From the NCBI GenBank assembly GCA_011763485.2, contig JAANSK020289601.1:1-20114 (forward strand): 20,114 nt of DNA, in the 5' to 3' direction. Below are positions 7,859 through 18,500 of the stretch, piece after piece (positions within the stretch are counted from its first letter, which is position 1; every line of letters starts with the position of its first letter). The position numbers and the translations under genes were made by a program. Source of the DNA: Isoetes engelmannii. Its lineage: Eukaryota; Streptophyta; Lycopodiopsida; Isoetales; Isoetaceae. Under the pieces are notes generated by a model. It was not told where the DNA came from. It did not search any database and was given only the letters and a program-made list of their open reading frames with translations.

Positions 7859-8144
7859 CGCCTCCCCGCTTCTCCCCCCGTTAAAGTGCCTATGGTACCA
7901 GTTCATATTCGGTCATCCGAAGCTTATGTAGAGGCACCTACGGCTGGATTCGTAATCTCGGCAGGAATTCCTTCGAAATTGGGAACCCATGGTTTTTCAA
8001 GACTCAACATACCCACGCGTCCTATAGCGACACCTCATTCCACTCCTTTCATTTATACCCCAAGCGTGATTTCTATTATACATACCCCTCCGACTACGAT
8101 AAGACAAATCGATCTGAAGAAAAATATTGCCTACTCTTCGGTAG
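7859..8144 (+). pseudogene. nad4: Mitochondrial nad4 fragment (NUMT) in its unedited genomic form
   Basis: The frame matches NADH dehydrogenase subunit 4 of plant mitochondria (respiratory complex I, proton-pumping membrane subunit), middle of exon 2. Clear blocks are VKVPMVPVHI, VEAPTAG, TPFIYT and TTIRQIDLKK followed by IAYSSV. At about 15 to 18 codons the residue differs from the usual protein but a C-to-U change restores it, for example CGG (Arg for Trp), TCA/TCG (Ser for Leu), CAT (His for Tyr), ACG (Thr for Met) and CCT (Pro for Leu). The piece was therefore copied from mitochondrial DNA and not from edited RNA. Other differences (H to Y, P to S, S to F) are C-to-T decay. Homology stops inside a hairpin at 8144. 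Confidence 0.9.
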
Positions 8145-8153
8145 GCAATATTT
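8122..8153. repeat. Perfect hairpin (13-bp arms, 6-nt loop) at the nad4 break
   Basis: aaatattgcctac (8122-8134), loop tcttcg, then gtaggcaatattt (8141-8153). The left arm, loop and first GTAG belong to nad4. The rest of the right arm replaces the expected GCTCATATG. The native sequence already offers CTAC/GTAG pairing, so the end appears to have folded back and copied itself. Confidence 0.9.
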
Positions 8154-9120
8154 CGATAGGCGAGAGGTGTAAGCACCGCGATGAGACGGCTTCTGTTGCA
8201 GTTGAGGACTCTTGCAGAGGTCCGGTTTGTGGGTCTGCTGTGAATCCGGCAGGGGGTCCAAAGGAGAGGGTGCAGGATGTGGCTTCTCCACCTGGTGTGG
8301 CTATGGATGTTCACAGTGTTCCCCAGTAGGTTTTACACACCAAAAGGATCAACTCTAACCGAACAAGTCTCCCTTGTCAGCCGATCTAGCTCTGCCACCT
8401 ACAACCAGACAGGCTCTTATGCACAGGCTGCATTAATTGGAAATTAATGCGCCTAAACTAGAAACATCATCTAAGAAGATTCTGAGTCTCTATCCCCCTT
8501 CCCAATGCACAAGAGATGCACACAGTAATCCATCAACGTCATAACAACTGAAATACTGAGAAAGATCTAATATATCTAATTTAATCATACAAGATTAGGT
8601 CTGATCGTCAGTGGTCTATGATTTTGGGATTATAGGTCGTCTAGACCTAAGAATGGATGCAAACCTGGCTTAATGTCGGTCGAGATGTTGGCATTGCATA
8701 ACAGATAGTCCACATACTAGATCCTTAGCTGGCTCTCACTCCTCTGAAGACGTCCATCTTGCCGAGATGCTTGAGACGCACTAGAATCGAGGAAAAGACT
8801 ACGGAATGCGAGCTCTATTGCTCTTGAGAGGCTAGAAAGAATATGAGACTACTGCAACGCACGCTACTGAGGATGGAATCCAAAAAGGGAATTAGAGTTT
8901 CTGCCTCTTTTAGCTCCACGATTCTAGGCTGGAGTTTCGGTTCTAATGGTTGATTGCCACGTGGAAATACGACTTATATTCACATATGCTATAGATATGT
9001 GCAATATAATGGGTTCTAATGGTTGTGCCTCATGGTACAACTCTAACTAGGTCGGATGCATGTCGATATACTCCGCAATTAGTACCAATGACATGGCAGT
9101 ATAATATACGTTTCATACTA
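8154..9120. other. Gene-free stretch after the nad4 fragment
   Basis: The first 180 bases are GC-richer and could be further organelle or spacer DNA, but I recognise no gene. A small perfect inverted repeat (gcattaatt/aattaatgc, 8430-8450) is present. Nothing else is identifiable. Confidence 0.5.
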
Positions 9121-9870
9121 TATATTACCCTAGAACGTAACCACTTTGATCTACAATGGATATCTGATTATTGGTAAGAGCACATTCATTTTGCTGCTGC
9201 AAAGTAGCCGAAGCTGTCAAATCTCCTTTTTTACTCTCCTTTTCTTTAATTAATGGAATACCATTCCCATTCTCATTGGATGCATTGATCCCTTGATTTT
9301 TCGCTGATATAACCTTCTCTGTAACTTTTTCTGAAAAAATATGAATAACAATACCTTCATTAGGTTTGTTGATGGTATTGTTCATCAAATGTTGTTCACC
9401 CTATCCCCTGCTAATCTTCATAATCTTGTTTAGAGTGTTATGAAGATGTATCATGATACATTGGTGCTTTTCATGTGTTCAATGTTGTTCACCAATGTAA
9501 TATTCACCATATTCAAACTACAATTGTTTTTATTCTGCAACTCTCCATTTTCTCTGGCAAAAGAACCAACATACTCTTTAACTTGAAAACCTCTAGTTAA
9601 CACAAAGATTTTGATATGGAGCTGAGTCAAAGAAAAAAAATCAGATGCTTGACTATGACTTGGAACTGATACCTTACTCTTCTCAATCTTCTCATTTTCT
9701 CTAGATATCTTTTTCCTCTGAATTCTTTTAAAGCTACCATTAGTGTTCTTTATTTTCTAATGATGAAATAAAGTAACAGTAGTAGTAGCAATGATACTTG
9801 GATTTCCCAGAGGACTAAGAAATCTATCTTCCACGTTAACTTCCAAATTTTGCCTTTGCTAAGGAGCTAC
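9121..9870 (-). pseudogene. Decayed minus-strand coding remnant, possibly retroelement
   Basis: An 87-residue open frame (9388-9125, minus; Asn/Lys/Glu-rich, includes NGIPLIKEKESKKGD) is preceded upstream by a longer broken frame. That frame contains VEDRFLSPLGNPS and a lysine-rich stretch, and is interrupted by stops. The composition resembles the poorly conserved nucleic-acid-binding region of plant LINE or LTR gag proteins, but no zinc knuckle or catalytic motif is seen. The family is unassigned. Confidence 0.25.
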
Positions 9871-11150
9871 AACTTCAAATAGATGTGGAGGAGATTCTAG
9901 ACAACTCACATTTCAAAGTGTTTAAAGTTGCATTTATGGCAAAGACAAGGAAGACCATTACGTTCGCTATTGTAAATTATATCGGGTTTTGGTGGAAAAT
10001 AATGTTTTAATCATAAATAGGGGTTTTTTGGGGATTGTTTTGGTGCGAAACCATTGGTCTCTAAAGTATTATAATCCATTGAAACTATTTTTGGGACTAT
10101 CTTACTATTTTTTGGGACTATCTTAAAGAAAGCACCAGTATTACTATTACTATTATATTAGTATTCAAAAAGCAAAAGAGCATTTTCTCCAAAAACCCTC
10201 TCACCACCATCCGGAGGAGGTTGGATTCTCGAGGAGAGGAGGTTCGCTTCAGTGATCAGGAGGACGTTCGGCCAAAGCTCTGCCATAGTTCCGCCATAGC
10301 TTTGAAGACAAGATTTCTTCTCTGCCATATCAAGACAAGATTCATGAATATCCGATTTTGAAACTATGGCTCTTCTCCGACATTCCCTTTTCTTGTTATT
10401 CTGAAATGAAAAAGACATTTATACTGAAGAAAGAGGCAGATAAGAGGGTCTGCCTGATGCAGGTACTTGCATTAAGATACTTTTTACTGTTGTATATTGA
10501 AAATGAATATTTAAATGTTGGTTGCAGTTATATGGAATCTATGGAAGAAGAAGGCCAAAGCTTTGCCAGAAACACATAGCAACACGTAGAAATGTGACCA
10601 GCAACACATAGCTTAAATTGTTGAAACAGGCGATTGCGATTGTTGCCATAATTTATAGGCATATGATTGACCATTGGGAATTTATACTGGTAGATATGAT
10701 AGCTGTATACTATATTTTCCTTATTCGCATGGATGGCTTTGACATTCGGATCTTTTTAGAACTTTTTTAAATTAAAATACTGTATCAGAATGGTAGGGTT
10801 AGTGTGATGATAATTATTCCCAAGTTATCATTCACTTTATTACTTTTGTAATCGATCTTTTTAGATTGCTTCTGTATATTTTAACTGAGCATTAAAAAAA
10901 AAAAGAATGGCTTAATGTTTAAATCCATGAGTCTCTGGACATCTGATGTATATGTATTTGGATTCTATGAACATGCTTATGGCAAATACTTTTATCTCCG
11001 TTTAACTTTAGCTTTAACTATCCTGCAGATCATATGCTGAATGCACAACTTGTTCAGGGGTTTTGAGTTTTCCCATTATGGTTCGACTTGTTTCCATCTT
11101 CTTTTAGCATGAGATTAGCCAATCACTAGTATTAAAACAATCACAATCCA
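9871..11150. other. Non-coding stretch with one GC-richer, leader-like segment
   Basis: Mostly AT-rich sequence without coding signal. A GC-richer segment at about 10,190-10,460 looks like a plant 5' leader. It holds an ATG frame (MKKTFILKKEADKRVCLMQ) ending at a donor-like CAG/GTACTT, but its phase does not fit the next eIF2A exon. It may be a transposon end or an unused promoter. Confidence 0.35.
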
Positions 11151-11192
11151 ACCATGTATACATAATACAACAAAAAAAAAAAAAAAATTAAA

Positions 11193-11330
11193 ATCTTTGT
11201 TTTTGTGTGTTATGGGGAAGTTGTTCCCTTCAATAGTTCATATGACATCTTTGAAATGTCAATGCTTTTTTTAATTTTTTTTTTCTCGACAAAAAAATAA
11301 CTTCTCCCATAACACATCAAAACATCTTTC
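11193..11330. mobile_element. Hairpin MITE, element A
   Basis: The left terminal repeat (11193-11216) ends gtgtgttatggg. The right end (11306-11330) begins cccataacacatcaaaac. It is a diverged sister of element B just downstream, with similar internal text (aaatgtcaatg). A-rich and T-rich runs lie outside the ends. No coding capacity. Confidence 0.65.
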
Positions 11331-11400
11331 ACAACAACAACAAACCCATTGGAAGCACCCATATAAAATGGAACTACAAACCAAAAAAAAAAAAATTAAA

Positions 11401-11522
11401 ATCTTTGTTTTGGTGTGTTATGGGGGATTTGCTTCTATTTCAATGGTATTTTTAAAATGTCAATGTTTTTTTATTTTTTTTTGGAAAAAAAAACAACTCC
11501 CATAACACACCAAAACAAAGAT
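11401..11522. mobile_element. Hairpin MITE, element B, perfect 24-bp terminal inverted repeats
   Basis: The left repeat 11401-11424 (atctttgttttggtgtgtta, then tggg) and the right repeat 11499-11522 are exact reverse complements. The unit is about 122 bp and flanked by an A-run before and a T-run after, which extends the potential stem. The internal half also contains T-run/A-run complementarity. Fold-back MITE of unassigned superfamily. Confidence 0.8.
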
Positions 11523-11915
11523 ATTTTTTTTTTTTTTTTTTTTTCCTTTTTCTTTCTGGTGAAATCATCCACAGCGAACGTAATAGCTTATTAATATAAA
11601 CTTTTTGCTTTTCTCCGTTAAAAAAAAATATTTCATAGATCAACATTGTATATTTGTCTTCAAATATCATTCATTCGTTCAAATTGTTGGCTTGGCAACC
11701 AAAAGTTGTTGGGTTTCAACGCACCTGTATTAGACCCGGTTATCCACCACTTATAGTCCATCACTGGGCTCGGAGCTAGTACAGATGGGTGACGCACTTG
11801 TGAACGGCCTTCACCTTCATATACTATGTGAGATATTCTCATCATTGTATTAGGATTTAAGCTAATCAAATTTGGCATTCAACTATTGATTCTCGAGCTT
11901 GATTTGCTACGGTAG

Positions 11916-12574
11916 TTAAAGAGCCACAAGGAATATCACTTTTGGGCGGTCCAACTTTCGATAAACTATCTGTAGCCAAGATTGAAGGGTAAGTCTTAGC
12001 ATATAAGACTCGGGGTGTAGAAAGACTAATCAACATATTATTTATTCAATTTTAGAATACCATGCACATCAGCAACGTTTTCTGAAGATGGAAGCAAACT
12101 TCTAATGGTCTTAAAAGATGGCGTCAAGATTCTTGATACTGGAAATGGCAATGAGTTCTTTTTAACCTTGGAAGACATAGTTTCGGCAGTTTTCTCTCCT
12201 CGAACAACGTACATTCAGACATTTCAGCGACCTTCTACACAAGGGAAGAATGCTTGCCTTTGGAATGCAAAAACAGGAGTCTCTGTATGGGCGCAGTTCC
12301 AAAAGAATATGTCAAAGTCAAACTGGTAAAATTTGAAACTTTTTTTCTCAAATGAATGTGTATATTGACTCAAAATTTGTGTCGTAGGCCAGCTATTCAT
12401 TTCAGTACAGATGAGACAATTGCTTGCCGGCTTGTGTCTAATGAAGTTCATGTTTATAATGGATTGGACTTTTCCAAAGGTGTAATCAGTAAACTACGGT
12501 TGCCTGGAATTTGGGCAGTGCATGTTGCTCCCCAGCCACCGGCATATATTGCAACCTATAATCCAGAAACAAAG
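11916..12574 (+). CDS. EIF2A: eIF2A exons 2-4: first propeller blades
   Basis: Exon 2 (11916-11988) gives KEPQGISLLGGPTF, the family's REPDGFSLW..PPF. Exon 3 (12056-12325) gives CTSATFSEDGSKL and TYIQTFQRPSTQGKNACLW. Exon 4 (12388-12574) gives PAIHFSTDETIACRLVSNEV and FSKGVISKLRLPG. Donors are GTAAGT, GTAAAA and GTACGA, all ordinary U2 type. The introns between are 67 and 62 bases. Confidence 0.93.
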
Positions 12575-15500
12575 GTACGACTTATGCCAACAGATTCTTT
12601 ATGCTTTCTGAATTGTTGTAGAATCAGAGTAATATTTTGAAGTGTAGCATTAGTTAATTGTGTTATTAGAATACAGGATGGAAATGTGCTTGATAAGCGT
12701 GTCTAGATTTATCCTTTCATAGCATGCACTCTTTTAGATGTTAATAAATCTTCCTGGAGTATCAATGAGGGAGATATCCTTGAGCAAAAAAACTCAGAAA
12801 CTCAAAAGGTGCAAGGGAGCAGACTCTACCCCCATCAGTCAGGGAAAATAGTATTGTAAATCACCTGATTGGAGTATTGAGAAATGGTTTCAGAACCTGG
12901 TGGCTAGCAGTAAAACAGCATTGGATTGGATCTACAATGCGCATTCCCAATATTAGTCGAAGGAAGTTCAAGCAGGTGGGATTGGGTCATCAATGAGCAT
13001 TACCGATGTTAATCGAAGGAAGTTCAAGCATTGGTCACGTCCCAACATATGCCACACTATGGATGGTATGATGATTGTAAGACGTCAATAGACAGCTAAA
13101 CGTGCTTTAGCATTAGATATTTGCTACCAAATGTAGATATATATCGGATGACTTGTCATAAGAAAGGACTCGAAATGGAAGAAAAGCAAGGCTGAAAATC
13201 GTGAGGGACGTCAAGCAGAATTCATCATCATCATAACGAATCTGTCCAAGCTTTCTGTATCGGCTTCTTAAAAGTGTGATAATGCTACAATCCTTCCACC
13301 CAATAAACTCTGGAAACGGTTATCTATCTTATTATGATTGGACTTATTGGATTCAGCATTGGAATCGATTATTTATCATAACCTGAGGACTGCTCTAGAA
13401 GTATCAAGCAAGCAGGTGGTTATTTAAATGTTAAATGCATTTATGCATTTTTATTGAACTGGTTGGGGCATCTCAATCTTATATATGAGGGGCTGCATGA
13501 CAGACAGAAGAAATGGTACTCCTATATTAAGAAGGACATTCTTTTCTCTCGTACTTTGTTTGGTTTCTGTATGCAAATGATGTCATACTCAACTTGTGAT
13601 CTTTACAACTGGTAGACTCATGCAGAGAAAGGGAACTGCAGATTAGTTTTCACAAAACGAAACAACGATTTTCAAGAGCTCTTGGAGGGCATACGGGACT
13701 GCTTATTCTCCATTTATGAGCAACCTGTAGAGATTGTGCCGTCATACTTATCTGGGTGGAATTTTATGGACACTTGGCGGGCATGTGAGACATGTCATTT
13801 TAGTTTCTAAGGGCAACCTGTGGAGATTGTATGACCACCTACAAGTTAGAAACTTTTGCACAGTCCTGGCTGGCTAAAGGATATTCCTCTAGCTCAGTTG
13901 GGAAACCAGTATTTAGAAATGCATTTTTCCTATGAAATTCCATACACAGCTCTGTATAGATAAAAGTGGAAGGGTTTCCTCTCAATTATGATCAGTGTCT
14001 TGTGATGGCATTTCAAGTGGAGTAGGAGAAGGCTTCTGTGCTTTCATTTTATCATAAAATTTTGCCGAGGTATGCTGGTTTGAAGCTCAAACTATTGAAA
14101 TTGACACAAAGAACACTCGTTTTGATCGTGACTGAGCCTGTTTTTACACGTGGGCTAGAATTATGTGGTTTCATAGCTGACACATGGGAGTGTCCAGAAG
14201 GCTTTTCTTATTTCCACTTTTGGAGGTCAAGGCAGTAGGGGCTGCCATTGTGCAAAAAGTATGATATGCTCCAGCTATGTACTATCAGAGACAACATCTG
14301 CACACGGTTCACCTCATTCCTTAAGTTTCAAATGTCCGGTCTTAGAAGGCTAATGTATTTGGCATCCATGTACCCCACATGTACGCACGTGCTTCTTCCG
14401 GTTGAATCTGGGTTAATAATTATGTAATAAACTTGCTGGATACATTTGTTTTCTCCTTCCCTTTCTGATACTCTATACTTTTGTGTGCTGGAAGTACATT
14501 TAAGACTGTCAATTATCATGGTTTCCAGGGATGTCCTGCTGTCGTAAGAATATTTGATATGGAAAGGTTGGATGGAGATCAACCTGTAGCCAGGCGTAGT
14601 TTTTTTAAATCATCTACGGTGCAGATGATGTGGAACAGTTTGTCAACAGGCCTGCTTGTTTTGGCACATTCAGATGTGGATAAGACTAACCAGAGTTACT
14701 ACGGGGAGACTCGTTTGCATTTTTTGACAACTGACGGTAGCCATGAAGGGGCTGTTCCTTTAAGTAAGTTATCTAAGGAAAGTCCACTTAAATTTTTTTT
14801 TCCCTCTTTTTGTTGTCTTCAAAACCAACATTGCACAGATTTTTCAAGTGAAGTGTATTTCTTATGTTCCTTTTGGTGTTTAACAGGCAAAGATGGACCT
14901 ATTCATGATGCTCAATGGTCTCCAACTGGAAGACAGTTCTTAGTAATATATGGATGTATCCAGTTCATTAGTGCTCTTTCATTTACATGGTTATAATCTG
15001 TGTTTTCTTCAGTTGTCCTTAAGATGGCTAGTCATGCCTGCAAAAGCAACCATGTTTGATACAAAATGCAGGCCTATTTTCGAATTTGGAACTGGCCCAT
15101 ATAACACAATCAGGTGGAACCCTTACGGTAGCTGTATCCTTCGGAATAAGTAGTTCTGTTAAGCATGAGTTATATCCTTGCTAGGTATCCCAGTGTATCA
15201 ATGTCCTTGATTCAATCTGACACGTTCAAAAAGTCATATGCCTTGCAGGCTTTGGAAACTTGCCTGGTGACATGGTAAGCAAACCACAAAGCCTCTATGA
15301 TAAAAGTGACTTATATTATTTATATAAACATGCAAATTAGATGATCAATACTAATACTTTTGTTGTCTTTTTGCTCGTTGGTGCATTACTTTCTATATGT
15401 TATAGAAGCATTGAAGTGCGCTTATGATCTTTCTTTTAGGCATTTTGGGATTCCACAAGCATGAAACTTTTGGGGACTTCAAAGGCTCCATGTTCAGTCA

Positions 15501-18500
15501 CTAGTGAGTGGTCCCCTGATGGTCGGCTCCTGATGACTGCAACCACAATGCCCCGTATGCAGATTGACAATAGGTACCCTTTATTTGCCATAGTGCTTAT
15601 TAGCCATGAACTACTAAAATTTTATTAAACAGAATCAAGGTATTCAAATACAATGGAACACTGCTGTTTGAAAGGAGCTTTGAAAAGCTTTATCAGGTTA
15701 ACTTCGATAAATGTGACTATAATTCTTTTTCTTTTTTCTTGAATTTTTTGCTGCTTTTCTTGAAGGCAATTTGGCAACCTGTACCATTAGGAGTTTATGC
15801 AGACAGACCTGCAAGTCCAACTCCATTAAAAGCAGGCTCAGATAAGACATCTGGAGGCACAGGTATTATGAAAAAAATATTTATACGATCTATTTGCCTG
15901 GTCTTTGATGAATCTTTGATCCTATGAAGTGCCTGCAAAACCTGCTACTTATCGGCCGCCTCATTCAAGTGGTTCTTCATCTTTGAAGACAATTGTGAGT
16001 ATGCCATTCTGATTACTTGATATAAGCAGGGTGCTTGACTGATGAATTGCGCTAACTTAAGCACCATTTACCATGTCCTTTTTCTGCGTCATTCCATGTC
16101 CTTCTGCGTCCTTTGACGGCTATAAAGGCCGCTTATCTGACTATCAAATATACTGCTTCGTGCTGACTATAACTAAATATGGGGAAAAGGAATGTTGGAT
16201 ATGTGTCCCAGTTCGATTGTCCATCCATTTGTAAAAGTATAGAATCTATGGACGTATGGAATCTGTGTACATATGCCGGTACAGACAAGTGTATATATAT
16301 GGTACAAAGACACGTACATGTGATGCCCACCTGTTTCATGTCATTTGATCAGTGAACAGCTTGTCCAATTCTTTCGCTTCTCGTGTTCTCTCTATCAGCC
16401 TTTCTAAATTTAAATATGGTATCAGTTGTTCTCAGAGAATGATTGTTTAGCTGCATTGTATTATTAATTGTGATAAGATTTATCTTGTTTCTTGATGCCA
16501 TGCTAAAATCTGGGATTCAGATCATGAAGATTTGCAAAGAACAGCTAGAAGGGCTTCAATTCAGGCCTGATTTGAGCATTTCAAGCTTGTTTAAATCTTT
16601 GCTAAATCTTGAGAAGTTGGAGAAATCTGGTTGGTTTGCAAAGATTGTTGATGTATTTAAATTACATCCCAATGCATTCTTCGGAGCTTGTATATGGAGT
16701 TTCTTTATAGAATTGAAAATCTGGGCCGGATCTTTTAAATCTGGATTGGATCTGTCTTGATCTGTATAATTTAAGCTGGTTCTTAAGATGGCTCTTAATT
16801 TGTTATGGAGATCTAAAGTGGAAGAGTGATTTGAGATCCATTTGGCTAATCTTACTATGGTTGAACGATCAGTTGTTGTCGATTCAAGGCTCTTGGCCAA
16901 GGCGGAGATAGCTTTTTCATGTTTAGGAGTGATTTTGTTTTTGATAGAAAAAGGTATCTCTGGAAAGAAAGCCAAATGTACTTCCAAAAGTGCTTAAAGA
17001 ACGAAGGTATTCATTGCAGGTCCACGCAGAATGCTGTGGAGAAGTAGTGTGGAATCTTTGGCGAAACTAATTGTCTGAAGGGCAAATTATCCTATGGCAA
17101 GAAGGTTTCAAGTGGAAAGTGGCAAGAATTGATTGCAGGAAGTTTTTCCATTGGCTGATTCGAAGGGGCCGTATGTTCAAAGGGAAGATCTTTTGTGGAA
17201 ATTGCTTAAGACTGTTAGTAACTAGACATATGAACATGAGTTTTTTTTCCATGCAAATCTAACTGGATTTTGACCTGGAATTTCCTGTAATAAATCTTTG
17301 GCGATTTTTATTTCGAGGATCGCATTTGCGGCATCCATCTCAAATCTAAGCAGGGCTTTGTCATGCTTTAATTCATAAGCAAAATCACAAACTTCGAAAG
17401 GTAGCAAAAGTCATGTGAGGCTTGTCCTCCGGAACGCTTGCAGTATACAGGCTTGCGGTTGTTGCTAGGAAAAGCTTGTGGTGTGCATGCTTGACCGGTA
17501 GAATCTTGCAATTGGCAAACTTGAGGCTCGTTGCCAGGAGAACCTTGCAGTTTGCTGGTTTGTGGCTTGTTGCCAAGGAGAGTTTGCAGATTTGCATGTT
17601 TCCGGATTGGCTTCTGCTACATTGGGCTTGCAAAGTTGGTTGGACTTATACTAATTTTAGACTTGCAAGTCTAGTTTATAAAAACTCTTGCAAGCAGCTT
17701 AAGAACAGATAATAGCAGCCTTTGTGCACAAAAGATGGTGTATCAGATCAAGGACATTGAATAGATCTCTGTGCATAAAAGATGGAGTATCAAGCATGGT
17801 TTATAACTTAGGGAGAGTTATTGGGTTGACGATGCACTGTCATATAACTTAGGCTGCTGCGTTTGGAAATTTGTAATTTGTTAACTGGCCATGGAGTGGT
17901 ATCAGATGTTTGTGGGTAGCATATGGGATCAGTCTTCAACTCTCCTTACCTACAGGTATGTGTTATTGGTGAGAAAGTTGAATCTATGGAATTACTTTTA
18001 GTGAAATGCTTTGGGTTACCAGCAACAAGAAACAGTCTACAAGCTTTGAATGTGTTGTTATAGTTGAAGATAGTATTTATAGCAAGAAAGTTTTAGTTTG
18101 AAGGAGAGTTAAAAGGAATCTGGTGATTGAAGTTTTCTTATTAGCGGTTGAGGGAGAGCAGATTGTACACATTGGTGGTCTTTTGCTTGGTATGGAAGGT
18201 GGACAAGGTGGACTTTACATATTAGATGCTAGATTATTAAGAACTTTCAAAGTATCTCTCCTTCTAGTTTGCAAAGAATTTAGCTGATCCTGACGAGGCA
18301 AAAGTATTCTTAGCTTCATATGGTTTTGGATGAGATGTAATATCAGGGAGAGTGCAACTAATTGGTGTCATAAACCAAAAATATTATGTTGAGTATAGCA
18401 GAGCTTATTATGTCATGGAGACATGTACACATAGATTTTGGTGTATAATATGTACAGGTTTGAAGACGTTTGTACAGGTTTTGAGGTGTGGTATAGAATC

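Larger units (their letters stand above)
4557..11915 (+). other. Putative intron 1 of eIF2A, 7,359 bp, packed with inserted DNA
   Basis: If the exon at 4526-4556 is correct, this intron (donor GTAGGT, acceptor TACGGTAG) holds direct-repeat copy 2, a MITE candidate, plastid and mitochondrial fragments, tRNA-like repeats and paired hairpin MITEs. Its reality depends on the first-exon assignment. Confidence 0.4.

Noticed and set aside
7886-8314. Minus-strand open frames opposite the nad4 fragment
   Set aside because: They are antisense shadows of the nad4-derived sequence.
8154-8329. Continuation of the open frame after nad4 as a real protein extension
   Set aside because: nad4 homology ends at the hairpin. 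What follows has no recognisable protein and merely stays open by chance.
10158-10579. Alternative first exon or independent gene in the GC-richer segment
   Set aside because: The ATG frame ends at a phase-0 donor, while eIF2A exon 2 needs phase 1, and the next open segment hits a stop. No conserved protein is seen.
16556-16987. A 143-residue open frame on the minus strand within eIF2A intron 12
   Set aside because: It lies inside the decayed retroelement, has no recognisable domain, and its composition looks like an incidental antisense frame.
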